DNA from: Vibrio ostreicida
GTDB taxonomy: Bacteria; Pseudomonadota; Gammaproteobacteria; Enterobacterales; Vibrionaceae
Assembly: GCF_013074385.2 (NCBI RefSeq)
Contig: NZ_JABEYA020000011.1
Coordinates: forward strand, 22,583 to 86,582
Direction of reading: 5' to 3'
DNA: 64,000 nucleotides
In this document: positions 48,939-57,980 of the stretch, in pieces
How the letters are laid out: each line of letters begins with the position of its first letter
Position numbering within the stretch: the stretch's first letter is position 1
The notes under the pieces: model-generated
Told to the model about the DNA's origin: nothing
The model's database searches: none
What the model saw: the letters and a program-made list of their open reading frames with translations, nothing else
Made by a program: the position numbers and the translations under genes

Positions 48939-51350
48939 ATGACCAACACAAACTTTTCTCAAACCGCGGCATTCATTTGGTCGGTTGCCGACCTTCTGCG
49001 CGGTGACTTCAAACAATCTCAATACGGGCGTGTGATCTTGCCGTTTACTCTGCTTCGTCGCCTTGAGTGTGTGCTAGAAGAAAGTAAAGATGCTGTCGTT
49101 ATTCAGGCTGAGAAAGTGAAAGCTATGAACCTGCCTGAAGAAGCACAAGAAAAGATGCTGTCTCGTGCGACTCAATCACCTAGTAACCCAAAAGGTTTGT
49201 CGTTCTTCAATACCTCACCAATGAACCTTGGCAAGATGGGACAGAAGGATATCAAAGATAACTTAGAGAACTACATTCAATGCTTCTCGGCAGATGCTCG
49301 TGAAATCTTTGAGCACTTCAAGTTTGATGAGTTTGTTGGTCTGTTAGATGACGCCAACTTGCTATTCAAAGTAGTAAAAAAATTTGCTACTACCGACCTT
49401 TCCCCAAAAGCCATTTCTAACCATGACATGGGTTTAGTGTTTGAAGAGTTGATTCGACGCTTTGCTGAAAGCTCAAATGAAACCGCAGGTGAGCACTTTA
49501 CCCCTCGTGATATTGTTCGCTTAACCACATCGCTAGTGTTTATGGAAGATGATGATGCGCTGACTAAAGAAGGCATCATTCGCACCATCTACGACCCGAC
49601 AGCAGGTACGGGTGGCTTCCTGTCTTCAGGTATGGAATATGTCCATGAACTAAACCCTAAAGCGGTAATGCGTGCCTTTGGTCAGGAGTTAAACCCAGAG
49701 TCCTACGCCATCTGTAAAGCGGATATGTTGATTAAGGGGCAAGATGTTAGCCGTATCAAATTAGGTAATACTCTTTCTAATGACCAACTACCAGCGGACC
49801 AATTTGACTACATGCTATCTAACCCTCCGTTTGGTGTTGATTGGAAGAAGATTGAAGGTGAAATCAAAGACGAACACGCCCTAAAAGGTTTCGATGGTCG
49901 TTTTGGTGCAGGCTTACCTCGTGTGTCTGATGGTTCTTTACTGTTCTTGATGCACCTGATCAGCAAAATGCGTGCTGTCTCTGTTAATGAAAGACATGCC
50001 GTTGACGGCAGTGTTACGGATGGTGGTCGTATCGGTATCATCCTTAATGGCTCACCATTATTTACGGGTGGTGCTGGTAGTGGTGAAAGTGAAATTCGTC
50101 GCTACATCCTTGAAGCTGACTTACTTGAAGCCATCGTCGCGCTACCTACCGACATGTTCTATAACACAGGCATTGCCACTTACGTATGGGTGCTAAGTAA
50201 TAAGAAAGCTTCAGAGCGTAAAGGCAAAGTTCAATTAATTGATGGCTCTAACCTGTGTGGCAAGATGCGTAAATCGCTAGGCTCTAAGCGTAACGTAATG
50301 AGTGAAGATGACATTAAAACCATTACTCGCAGCTTTGGGAATTTTGAAGTGGTTGATGCGCGCCCAATCTCGGAAATACATGGTGATAAGCCAGCAGAGC
50401 AAAAGTCTAACCGTGGTCGTAGCTCCTCTCAAAACAGCGGGGCGACACTAAAAACAGAAGCGCCTAAAACCTTCTCCAGCAAAATTTTCAGTACCCATGA
50501 GTTTGGCTACCGCCGCCTAACCATTGAGCGTCCATTACGTTTATCTACACAACTAACGGATGAGCGAATCAATACTCTCCGCTTTGCTCCTAAGCCATTC
50601 AACGCGGTTATGCCTGCGATCTATGAGAAGTTTGGTTCAGAGTGGACAGAAGACACATATGGTCTGCTAGGCCATGTTGAAGCCGAGGTTCGCGCCTTAA
50701 TTAAAGCGGATTTCCAAGAGCTAAAAGAAAAACAAATCAAAGATCTCTTGGACAGCAAGATTTGGCTATTCCAAAAGTCATTAATGGAGAAAGCTCAACA
50801 GCTTCAGGTTGAAATAGGTCAATCTCTTGGTGGTAAAGCGCAACAATCAGATGACTTTAATCAGTTTGAACTGACTCTGAAAGGTGCACTTAAAACCACA
50901 GGTATTAAGTTTGATGCCAAAGAGAAAAAGCAATTTATTGATGCAGTAACGTGGAAGAACCAAGAAGCGGAACCTGTCGTTAAAAAGACGCTGAAGGAAG
51001 ATGCACAGCCATTATACGGCGCGTTTGAATACAAAGGAAAAGTGGTTGAATTCCAACAGGATGGCGACCTACGTGATAACGAGAACGTGCCGCTTGATCC
51101 GAGCGTAAGCACATCAACCCTGATTGAAACCTACTTCAAGCGAGAAGTACAACCACACGTTGCTGATGCGTGGATTAATGCAGATAAACGCGATGATAAA
51201 GATGGTGAAATTGGCGTTGTTGGCTACGAAATCCCGTTTAACCGCCATTTCTATGTGTATCAGCCACCGCGTGAGCTGGAAGTGATAGATGCCGATCTGG
51301 ATGCGGTGAGTGCCGACATCATGAAGCTGCTGCAAGAGGTGCATTCCTAA
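48939..51350 (+). CDS. hsdM: Type I restriction-modification system, methyltransferase subunit
   Basis: 803 residues. N6-adenine methyltransferase of the HsdM2-S complex. The N-terminal HsdM domain ([20 protein letters not shown], residues 6-25) is followed by the SAM-binding motif DPTAGTGG at 219-226 and the catalytic NPPF at 295-298. It is longer than EcoKI- or EcoR124-type HsdM (about 520-530) because of a helical C-terminal extension of roughly 300 residues, starting near [20 protein letters not shown]. The stop shares one base with the hsdS start. Confidence 0.95.
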   Translation: MTNTNFSQTAAFIWSVADLLRGDFKQSQYGRVILPFTLLRRLECVLEESKDAVVIQAEKVKAMNLPEEAQEKMLSRATQSPSNPKGLSFFNTSPMNLGKMGQKDIKDNLENYIQCFSADAREIFEHFKFDEFVGLLDDANLLFKVVKKFATTDLSPKAISNHDMGLVFEELIRRFAESSNETAGEHFTPRDIVRLTTSLVFMEDDDALTKEGIIRTIYDPTAGTGGFLSSGMEYVHELNPKAVMRAFGQELNPESYAICKADMLIKGQDVSRIKLGNTLSNDQLPADQFDYMLSNPPFGVDWKKIEGEIKDEHALKGFDGRFGAGLPRVSDGSLLFLMHLISKMRAVSVNERHAVDGSVTDGGRIGIILNGSPLFTGGAGSGESEIRRYILEADLLEAIVALPTDMFYNTGIATYVWVLSNKKASERKGKVQLIDGSNLCGKMRKSLGSKRNVMSEDDIKTITRSFGNFEVVDARPISEIHGDKPAEQKSNRGRSSSQNSGATLKTEAPKTFSSKIFSTHEFGYRRLTIERPLRLSTQLTDERINTLRFAPKPFNAVMPAIYEKFGSEWTEDTYGLLGHVEAEVRALIKADFQELKEKQIKDLLDSKIWLFQKSLMEKAQQLQVEIGQSLGGKAQQSDDFNQFELTLKGALKTTGIKFDAKEKKQFIDAVTWKNQEAEPVVKKTLKEDAQPLYGAFEYKGKVVEFQQDGDLRDNENVPLDPSVSTSTLIETYFKREVQPHVADAWINADKRDDKDGEIGVVGYEIPFNRHFYVYQPPRELEVIDADLDAVSADIMKLLQEVHS

Positions 51351-52672
51351 TGGGTAAGTATCAGGAATATCCAGAATATCGAGGCTCTGATATCGGTTGG
51401 CTGGAGGCTATCCCTTCTCATTGGCTTGAGGGGAGAGTAAAGCACATATCCAGTAATTTGGATTATAAACGTATACCATTAAGCGCTGAGGAAAGAGGTA
51501 ATCGTCAGGGAGAGTATCCTTACTACGGAGCTTCGGGCGTCATAGATAAAGTCGACGATTACCTTTTTGACGAAGAGACAATATTGTTTGGCGAAGATGG
51601 AGCTAACTTACTATCTAAAAGTACCCCTCTCGCTTTTCTCGCTTCGGGTAAATATTGGGTGAACAACCACGCCCATATACTCAAGCCTTTGGATGGAATT
51701 TACTCGTTCTGGGTCAACTCACTAAACAACTTGGATATTAGTGCAGTGGTGAGTGGTTCGGCTCAGCCAAAATTGACAGCAGAAGCGCTAGGAAATTTAG
51801 CTGTTGTTTATCCACCTAGTGTCGAAGAAAGGCAGAAAATCGCCAACTTCCTCGATCACGAAACCGCCAAGATTGACATCTTGATCGAAAAGCAGCAGCA
51901 ATTGATTAAGCTGCTAAAAGAGAAGCGCCAAGCGGTAATCAGCCATGCGGTGACTAAAGGTTTGAACTCTGAAGCGCAAATGAAAGATTCAGGTGTGGAG
52001 TGGTTAGGGGAAGTGCCTGAGCATTGGGTCGTGACTCCATTGGCTGGTGTGGCAGATGTAGTTGATCCTAATCCAAGTCATAGAAATCCTAAATACACTG
52101 ATGACGGCTTTCCTTTTATATCTACAGTTGAATTCACTGGTGTAGATGATGTCGAGACAAATACGCCAAGGCGTGTAGCGGAAGAGACTGTTTTAGAACA
52201 AGAAAAACGATGTAATTTTCAAGAGGGGTCTATTGCTTTCTCTAGAAAAGGAACGATTGGTGCAGTAAGGATTTTACCTCATAATATTCGTTTCGCTCTT
52301 CTAGATTCGGTATGCGTTATTAATTGTGGTGAAAGAATTCTGCATGAATTTCTTTATCAGCAGTGCCGTTCTAGCCTATTTGAATCTCAACTAGGAGCCG
52401 AGACTCGCGGGGCTGCATTGAAGCAGGTTAGTGTTGGTAGAGTGAGAGGAGTTAAAACATTTCTCCCCCCTTTAAACGAGCAGACCACGATTGTTACTTA
52501 TCTGAATCAAGCTCTATCGAAACTTGATAAAACTATGGGCTTAGCTAATAAGCAGGTGAGTTTTTTGCGTGAACGCCGCACCGCCTTAGTCTCAGCCGCC
52601 GTTACAGGAAAGATTGACGTACGCAACTGGCAAGCGCCAGAGCAAGTATCTAAACAGCAGGAGGCAGGCTAA
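51350..52672 (+). CDS. hsdS: Type I restriction-modification system, specificity subunit
   Basis: 440 residues. Two target-recognition domains (about 15-160 and 220-385) are separated by a conserved helical spacer (KIANFLDHETAKIDILIEKQ, then KEKRQAVISHAVTKGLNSEA) and closed by a second helix (LREYRTAL-type: LRERRTALVSAAVTGKIDVR). Each half begins with a similar segment (DIGWLEAIPSHWLEGRVKHI and GVEWLGEVPEHWVVTPL), the usual internal repeat. The recognition site cannot be predicted from sequence. One-base overlaps with hsdM and hsdR show a tightly coupled operon. Confidence 0.95.
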   Translation: MGKYQEYPEYRGSDIGWLEAIPSHWLEGRVKHISSNLDYKRIPLSAEERGNRQGEYPYYGASGVIDKVDDYLFDEETILFGEDGANLLSKSTPLAFLASGKYWVNNHAHILKPLDGIYSFWVNSLNNLDISAVVSGSAQPKLTAEALGNLAVVYPPSVEERQKIANFLDHETAKIDILIEKQQQLIKLLKEKRQAVISHAVTKGLNSEAQMKDSGVEWLGEVPEHWVVTPLAGVADVVDPNPSHRNPKYTDDGFPFISTVEFTGVDDVETNTPRRVAEETVLEQEKRCNFQEGSIAFSRKGTIGAVRILPHNIRFALLDSVCVINCGERILHEFLYQQCRSSLFESQLGAETRGAALKQVSVGRVRGVKTFLPPLNEQTTIVTYLNQALSKLDKTMGLANKQVSFLRERRTALVSAAVTGKIDVRNWQAPEQVSKQQEAG

Positions 52673-55600
52673 TGAGTACTGATTCAACGCAAGAACGTAT
52701 CTTCCAAGACGACATAATCCGTCAGATGGTGGCGAACGGCTGGGTCGAAGGTAAGCCTGAAGGCTACAACCGAGAATCAGCACTGTATGAGCAAGATGTA
52801 CTGGCTTTCGTGAAAGAAACCCAGCCGAAAGAATGGGAGAAGTTCTGTAAGATTTACCCAAATGAATCCGACCGTCACTTCATTGAAGCACTGGTTGCTC
52901 AACTAAAAAAAGCCGATGTGAATGCCACCGACCAAGCCTCACGTAGCTTTGGTACCTTGGGTGTACTACGTCATGGCTTAAAAATCCGTAATGCGCGTTT
53001 CTCGCTGTGTCAGTTTAAGCCAGAGCATAATCTAAACCCTGAAACCTTGGCTCGTTATCAGCAGAACATCTGCCGTATCGTTCCTGAGCTGGTTTACAGT
53101 CCTTATGCCACCAAAGAATACATAGAGGCGACAGCTTCCTCTGAAAACAAGAGTAAAGCTAAGGCGTGGCGTATTGATCTGGTGCTGTTCGTCAACGGGT
53201 TACCAGTCTCAACGCTTGAGTTGAAATCAGAGTTCAAACAAGCGGTAGAGAACGCGATTAGGCAGTATAAACGTACTCGTCTACCTAAAGACCCTGCGAC
53301 CAAGAAACCAGAGCCATTATTAACCTTTAAACGCGGTGCTTTAGTGCACTTCGCTGTGAGTCAGTATCAAGTGTATATGGCCACAAAACTGGCAGGTGAT
53401 GACACCTTCTTCCTTCCTTTCAATAAAGGGACGAAAGAAGGCGGTGCGGGTAACGATGTACCTGAGGATGAAAACCGCTATGCCACGGATTACCTGTGGA
53501 ATGAGGTATTAGTCCCTGACAACCTATTAAATATCATCGGTCGCTTTGTTCACCTACAAATTGAAGAGAAGGAAGATTGGGAGGGGCGCAAATACAAAAA
53601 AGAAACGCTTATCTTTCCTCGTTACCACCAGTGGGATGTCGTCACCAAGCTGATTGACGCCGCCATCGAAGAAGGGACGGGCAACAAGTACCTTGTGCAG
53701 CATAGTGCGGGTTCGGGTAAGTCGAACTCTATTGCATGGACTGCGCATCAGCTTTCGACCCTTTATGATGCTGAAGGTAACAAGCAATTCCATTCGGTCA
53801 TTGTCGTTACTGATCGAACCGTTCTTGATGATCAACTGCAAGATACCATCTACCAGTTTGAACATGCTGATGGTGTGGTAGGGCGCATCAATAATAAAGA
53901 GGGTGACGGTTCTAAATCAGAGAAGCTCGCTTCAGCATTAGAGAACTCCCAACCTATCATCATCGTGACCATTCAAACCTTCCCGTTTGTGTTACGTGCG
54001 ATAGAAAACAGTACCAGCCTGAAAGAACGCAGCTATGCCGTAATCGCCGATGAAGCGCACTCTTCGCAAAGTGGTTCTACTGCACGCCAATTGAAAGAAG
54101 TATTGATGACCGAAGAAGCCGATGATGATGTTGAGTTGTCTTCGGAAGATATTCTGGATGCGACCATTGCTGCACGTCAAGGCAGTGCTAACCTCAACTA
54201 CTATGCATTCACAGCAACCCCTAAACCAAAGACGATGGAGCTATTTGGGCGTTTACCTAAGCCTGAGCTTGCACCGTCTAAGCAGAATAAACCAGAAGCG
54301 TATCACGTGTATTCAATGCGCCAAGCCATTGAAGAAGGCTTTATTTTGGATGTGCTAAAGAACTACACCAACTACAAGGTGATGTATCAACTCGCGCAGA
54401 AGGTGGAAGCCGCAGATAAAGAAGTCGATAGCAAGAAAGCTAAGGTGAAGTTAAATCAGTGGGTACGGCTGCACGATCACAACATCTCACAAAAGGTCAA
54501 AGTGATCATTGAGCATTTCAAAGATAACGTCATGGGCTTATTAGGTGGTCAGGCTAAAGCGATGGTGGTTACTAGCTCTCGCAAAGAGGCCGTACGTTAC
54601 AAACTAGCTTTTGATAAGTACGTGGCGGATGCACTTGCCGAGAACAAGAGGGGCTATGATGCGATTCGCGCTATGGTGGCTTTCTCTGGTGAAGTTGAGT
54701 TCAACGCCAACGATCCTGATAGCTTTGCTTATATTGATCAGAAATTCACTGAAAAGAACATGCACCCAGACTTAAAAGGTCGGGATATGCGTAAAGCCTT
54801 CGATAGCGATGATTATCAGGTCATGCTGGTGGCGAACAAGTTCCAAACGGGCTTTGACCAACCCAAGTTATGCGCTATGTACGTTGACAAGAAGCTCGGC
54901 GGTGTCGAGTGTGTTCAAACACTTTCTCGTCTTAACCGTACTTATCCGAGCAAGGCAGAAACAGGCACCTTCGTTTTAGACTTTTACAATGAGCCAGATG
55001 ACATTTTGGGTTCTTTCCAGCCGTATTATCAAACCGCAGAGTTAGCGGATGTTACCGACCCTAACATGGTGTTCGATCTGTATGAGAAGCTGCGTATCAG
55101 TGGCATCTTCTTATGGTCTGAAGTCGAGCAGTTTTGTGAAGCCTTCTTCACTAAGAACAAATCTAATGCGGCGATCAGTAATATCGTTCATCCGGCAAAA
55201 GAGCGCTGGCAGAAACGCTACACCTCTGCCGTTGAAGCCTACATCAAAGCTAAAGAGGTGTTTGAACGCACCAAGAAAACGGGTGACGCTGTTCTTATTG
55301 CCAATGCAGAGAATAGTTTCAAAGACTACAAGCAAGAGAAAGACCGCCTCGAGATTTTCAAGAAGGATTTAGGCAGTTTCACCCGTTTCTATGAGTTTAT
55401 GTCGCAGCTCGTTGACTACGATGATAAAGAACTGGAAAAGCTGAGCTTATATGCGCGCCACTTACGCCCGTTGTTGCGGGAAAAGGTGATTGAGGAAGAT
55501 GAGCTAGATTTAGATAACGTGGTAATGAGTCACTACCGTCTATCTAAGATCCGTCAGCAAGATATACAGCTCAAAGAAGACGCAACGGATTGCCAATTGA

Positions 55601-55959
55601 AGCCGAGTACTGACATCGGTACTGCCAAGGGCAAAGATAAGAAGGAAGAGTTCCTTTCTCATATCCTTAATAAGCTCAATGAAGTCTTCATTACCGACAA
55701 CCTGACAGACAAAGACATGATCAACTATGCCTTTACGGTTAGAGATAAGATCACTGAGAATGAGGCGGTCATGAGTCAAATTGCCAATAACACGCGCGAG
55801 CAGGCGATGCTAGGTGATTTCCCGCAAGCAATTGATGATGCGATTCTGGGAAGTAACGAAGCGCATCAAGAACAGATGATGCAGTTGCTTTCTGACCCTA
55901 CAAAAACTCAGCAGTTTGCGAGAGTTATCTTTGATATGTTGAGTGGGTATAAGGGGTAG
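52672..55959 (+). CDS. hsdR: Type I restriction-modification system, endonuclease/translocase subunit
   Basis: 1095 residues. The N-terminal PD-(D/E)xK nuclease shows Asp169 (RIDLVLF) and Glu183-x-Lys185 (TLELKSEF). The SF2 translocase follows with Walker A SAGSGKS at 345-351 and DEAH at 460-463 (VIADEAHSSQSGS), plus TATPKPKTMELFG and FQTGFDQPKLCAMYVDKKLG later. A helical C-terminal part contacts the methylase. Every catalytic residue I looked for is intact, so the system should be active. Its neighbours downstream are decayed mobile element parts. Confidence 0.96.
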   Translation: MSTDSTQERIFQDDIIRQMVANGWVEGKPEGYNRESALYEQDVLAFVKETQPKEWEKFCKIYPNESDRHFIEALVAQLKKADVNATDQASRSFGTLGVLRHGLKIRNARFSLCQFKPEHNLNPETLARYQQNICRIVPELVYSPYATKEYIEATASSENKSKAKAWRIDLVLFVNGLPVSTLELKSEFKQAVENAIRQYKRTRLPKDPATKKPEPLLTFKRGALVHFAVSQYQVYMATKLAGDDTFFLPFNKGTKEGGAGNDVPEDENRYATDYLWNEVLVPDNLLNIIGRFVHLQIEEKEDWEGRKYKKETLIFPRYHQWDVVTKLIDAAIEEGTGNKYLVQHSAGSGKSNSIAWTAHQLSTLYDAEGNKQFHSVIVVTDRTVLDDQLQDTIYQFEHADGVVGRINNKEGDGSKSEKLASALENSQPIIIVTIQTFPFVLRAIENSTSLKERSYAVIADEAHSSQSGSTARQLKEVLMTEEADDDVELSSEDILDATIAARQGSANLNYYAFTATPKPKTMELFGRLPKPELAPSKQNKPEAYHVYSMRQAIEEGFILDVLKNYTNYKVMYQLAQKVEAADKEVDSKKAKVKLNQWVRLHDHNISQKVKVIIEHFKDNVMGLLGGQAKAMVVTSSRKEAVRYKLAFDKYVADALAENKRGYDAIRAMVAFSGEVEFNANDPDSFAYIDQKFTEKNMHPDLKGRDMRKAFDSDDYQVMLVANKFQTGFDQPKLCAMYVDKKLGGVECVQTLSRLNRTYPSKAETGTFVLDFYNEPDDILGSFQPYYQTAELADVTDPNMVFDLYEKLRISGIFLWSEVEQFCEAFFTKNKSNAAISNIVHPAKERWQKRYTSAVEAYIKAKEVFERTKKTGDAVLIANAENSFKDYKQEKDRLEIFKKDLGSFTRFYEFMSQLVDYDDKELEKLSLYARHLRPLLREKVIEEDELDLDNVVMSHYRLSKIRQQDIQLKEDATDCQLKPSTDIGTAKGKDKKEEFLSHILNKLNEVFITDNLTDKDMINYAFTVRDKITENEAVMSQIANNTREQAMLGDFPQAIDDAILGSNEAHQEQMMQLLSDPTKTQQFARVIFDMLSGYKG

Positions 55960-56011
55960 GATGTTTGCGGTTCGAATAGCGCTTGGAAGGGGAATCACTT
56001 CCCACCGACAA

Positions 56012-56036
56012 GACCCTGTAAATAATTCTGTGTCAC
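56012..56036. repeat. Putative terminal inverted repeat of an IS256-family element
   Basis: GACCCTGTAAATAATTCTGT followed by GTCA resembles the ends of IS256/mutator elements, which typically have a variant of tgtaaataattctgtgt. It lies nine bases beyond the stop of the IS256-type transposase remnant, in the expected orientation. The other end of the element is missing. Confidence 0.5.
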
Positions 56037-56045
56037 CGCTCTTGG

Positions 56046-56144
56046 TTACAAGTCTTCGATTAGTCGGTCTTCGAACATAATCACAAAACGGTTTAATGGT
56101 TGCTTCCAGTGTTGTATCAGCATTGTCCATCTCTTGGAAGCTCC
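56046..56144 (-). pseudogene. IS256-family transposase C-terminal remnant
   Basis: The minus-strand frame reads GASKRWTMLIQHWKQPLNRF and then VIMFEDRLIEDL before a TAA at 56046-56048. This matches the characteristic end of IS256/mutator transposases (ASKKWTMPIxxWKxALNxFxIxFEDR). About 30 codons remain. It abuts the integrase remnant with no break, so the IS apparently inserted into or recombined with the integrase gene and both were then deleted. Confidence 0.65.
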
Positions 56145-56410
56145 CACAAATCGCGCTCTGCGATATACAAATTAAGCAGCTCTAAAATGGTGGTAGACCG
56201 TTGAGTGTTAAGTTCTTTAATTTCAATCTCAGAAACTGGGTTCTTTGCCCAAGCCGTAGCTATTGCTTTTTTCTTATGTGTTTTGGAAAACCGGTGTACA
56301 ATTCGCCCATTATTTTTGACAGTAATTGTCGCTTTATAACGCTTCTCACCACTGGTGAGTGTACGAGTTTGAATGCAATAAGAAGCTATCGTTATCCCTC
56401 TAAAAGGTGT
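56117..56410 (-). pseudogene. Tyrosine integrase N-terminal remnant
   Basis: On the minus strand a frame open over about 100 codons reads IQTRTLTSGEKRYKATITVK, NNGRIVHRFSKTHKKKAIAT and AWAKNPVSEIEIKELN, then ILELLNLYIAERDL. This is the N-terminal arm-binding and core-binding region of phage-type tyrosine integrases. No ATG, GTG or TTG start is present at the right place (the likely start codon reads ATA), and the frame stops at 56117-56119 after about 15 unrelated codons. The catalytic domain is gone. It begins about 100 bases upstream of dusA and points away from it, as expected for an element integrated at dusA. Confidence 0.75.
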
Positions 56411-56511
56411 ACCGAGTAGGTGTAAAAAAGCGAACTATAGGCGAACCTATAAACGTAAAATGGCGTATTTTGAAGTAAAATGCAGCAAATGTAAGAGATG
56501 TAAAACTACCT

Positions 56512-57522
56512 ATGATTCAAGACATACCAAGGGATACCAGTAAATACGCGGCTAACCGCTTTTCCATAGCGCCCATGCTCGATTGGACTGATAGACACTG
56601 TCGTTACTTCCATCGATTACTGACGAATGAAACTCTGCTCTATACCGAAATGATCACGACGGGCGCGATTATTCACGGTAAAGGTGACTTTCTGGCACAC
56701 AATCAGGAAGAGCATCCGGTGGCGCTTCAGTTGGGTGGATCAAACCCGCAGGATTTGGCGACCTGTGCAAAATTGGCGCAAGAGCGTGGTTACGATGAAA
56801 TCAACCTGAATGTAGGCTGCCCTTCCGATCGTGTCCAGAACGGTCGGTTTGGTGCATGTTTAATGGCAGAACCGCAGCTGGTGGCTGATTGTCTCTCTGC
56901 GATGAAAGAGGTCACTGATGTGCCGGTTACGGTCAAAACCCGTATTGGTATTGATGACCAAGATTCGTATGCGTTTTTGAAAGATTTCGTTTCGATTGTT
57001 TCAGAGCGAGGGGGGTGTGAACAGTTTACGATTCACGCTCGTAAAGCTTGGTTGTCGGGGTTAAGCCCTAAAGAAAACCGAGAAATCCCACCGTTAGATT
57101 ATCCCCGTGCTTATCAGCTTAAGCAGGATTTTTCACACCTGAGTATCGCGATTAATGGTGGTGTTAAAACTCTGGCTGATGCTCAAACGCATCTTGGCCA
57201 TCTTGATGGGGTGATGGTTGGGCGGGAAGCCTATCAGAACCCCTACCTTCTGGCAGAGGTTGATCAGCAAATTTTTGGTTTAGATACGCCAGTTAAGAAA
57301 CGTTCTCAGGTGGTTGAAGAGATGTACCCATACATCGAACATCAATTATCACAAGGTGCGTATCTGGGGCATATTACTCGTCATATGTTGGGATTGTTCC
57401 AGAACATGCCGGGTGCTCGCCAATGGCGTCGTTACATCAGTGAAAACGCGCATAAGCCCGGTTCGGGGGTTGAAGTGGTCGAAGCTGCGCTCAGCAAAAT
57501 ACCCAAAGAACTGAATGTGTAA
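56512..57522 (+). CDS. dusA: tRNA-dihydrouridine(20/20a) synthase DusA
   Basis: 336 residues. An FMN- and NADPH-dependent enzyme that reduces uridine 20 in the D loop of tRNA. It has a TIM barrel with [20 protein letters not shown] at the N-terminus, the catalytic Cys103 in [19 protein letters not shown], and [20 protein letters not shown] and [13 protein letters not shown] for the phosphate site. A C-terminal helical tRNA-binding domain follows. The reading frame is intact although the DNA just upstream is mobile-element debris. pspG follows, as in E. coli. Confidence 0.95.
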   Translation: MIQDIPRDTSKYAANRFSIAPMLDWTDRHCRYFHRLLTNETLLYTEMITTGAIIHGKGDFLAHNQEEHPVALQLGGSNPQDLATCAKLAQERGYDEINLNVGCPSDRVQNGRFGACLMAEPQLVADCLSAMKEVTDVPVTVKTRIGIDDQDSYAFLKDFVSIVSERGGCEQFTIHARKAWLSGLSPKENREIPPLDYPRAYQLKQDFSHLSIAINGGVKTLADAQTHLGHLDGVMVGREAYQNPYLLAEVDQQIFGLDTPVKKRSQVVEEMYPYIEHQLSQGAYLGHITRHMLGLFQNMPGARQWRRYISENAHKPGSGVEVVEAALSKIPKELNV

Positions 57523-57635
57523 ATTTTACCATCAGCTTGGTTAAATTTACCTGTTCGCTTGGTTTTTATGGTAAATGTCCGCGGTAAATAATATTTTTTC
57601 CTTTAAAAACAAGTGCTTTTGTTTTATTTGTGAAG

Positions 57636-57652
57636 TTGGCGTGTTTTCTGCT
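57636..57652 (+). promoter_or_regulatory. Sigma-54 promoter of pspG
   Basis: TTGGCGTGTTTTCTGCT has the GG and GC doublets of a -24/-12 promoter exactly ten bases apart and agrees with TTGGCACR-N4-TTGCW at most positions. pspG is a known sigma-54/PspF target in enterobacteria. It lies 28 bases before the pspG start. Confidence 0.82.
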
Positions 57653-57680
57653 TAGTGTAAGCCTTACTAAGGAGAAAACT

Positions 57681-57890
57681 ATGTTTGAATTCATCTTTAT
57701 ATTGGTATTTTTTGCAACCCTACTGGTTACGGGTCTCTCGATGTTTACAATATTTGCAGCGGCGGCTTTTGCCTTGTTGGTGATGGCGGTGTTAGGCATG
57801 ATTGGTGCAGTCATTCAACTTATCCCTTGGTTGCTGGTTATTGCGCTAGGTATTTGGTTCTTTAGGAATTACGTTTATAGTCATCGCTAA
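57681..57890 (+). CDS. pspG: Phage shock protein G
   Basis: 69 residues from ATG at 57681 with AAGGAGA upstream. Two membrane segments (about 2-35 and 38-62) and the pattern MFEFIFILVFFATLLVTGLS and QLIPWLLVIALGIWF match E. coli PspG in length and order. It is an inner-membrane member of the Psp envelope stress response. Located directly downstream of dusA, as in E. coli, and preceded by a sigma-54 type promoter, implying PspF control; pspF and pspABC must lie elsewhere. Confidence 0.88.
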   Translation: MFEFIFILVFFATLLVTGLSMFTIFAAAAFALLVMAVLGMIGAVIQLIPWLLVIALGIWFFRNYVYSHR

Positions 57891-57980
57891 ATATAGGGAA
57901 TAAATTGACATTCCCTTCTTTGCCGAATGCTATTCTTTTATCTCACCTTCAAATGGAATTGAGTTTGGGAGCTAGAATAA

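Noticed and set aside
55810..56130. 106-codon minus-strand frame overlapping the hsdR 3' end
   Set aside because: Half of it is antisense to hsdR and the rest runs through the IS256 and integrase remnants in a different frame. Not a gene.
56201..56419. 72-codon plus-strand frame upstream of dusA
   Set aside because: It is antisense to the integrase remnant, whose minus-strand frame gives the recognisable protein.
40380..56511. CRISPR array or retron in the accessory block
   Set aside because: No regularly spaced direct repeats, no Cas-like or reverse transcriptase-like frames were seen. The only defence system found is hsdMSR.
56400..56511. tRNA gene as integration site next to dusA
   Set aside because: No cloverleaf-like sequence or CCA end was found there; the likely target is dusA itself.
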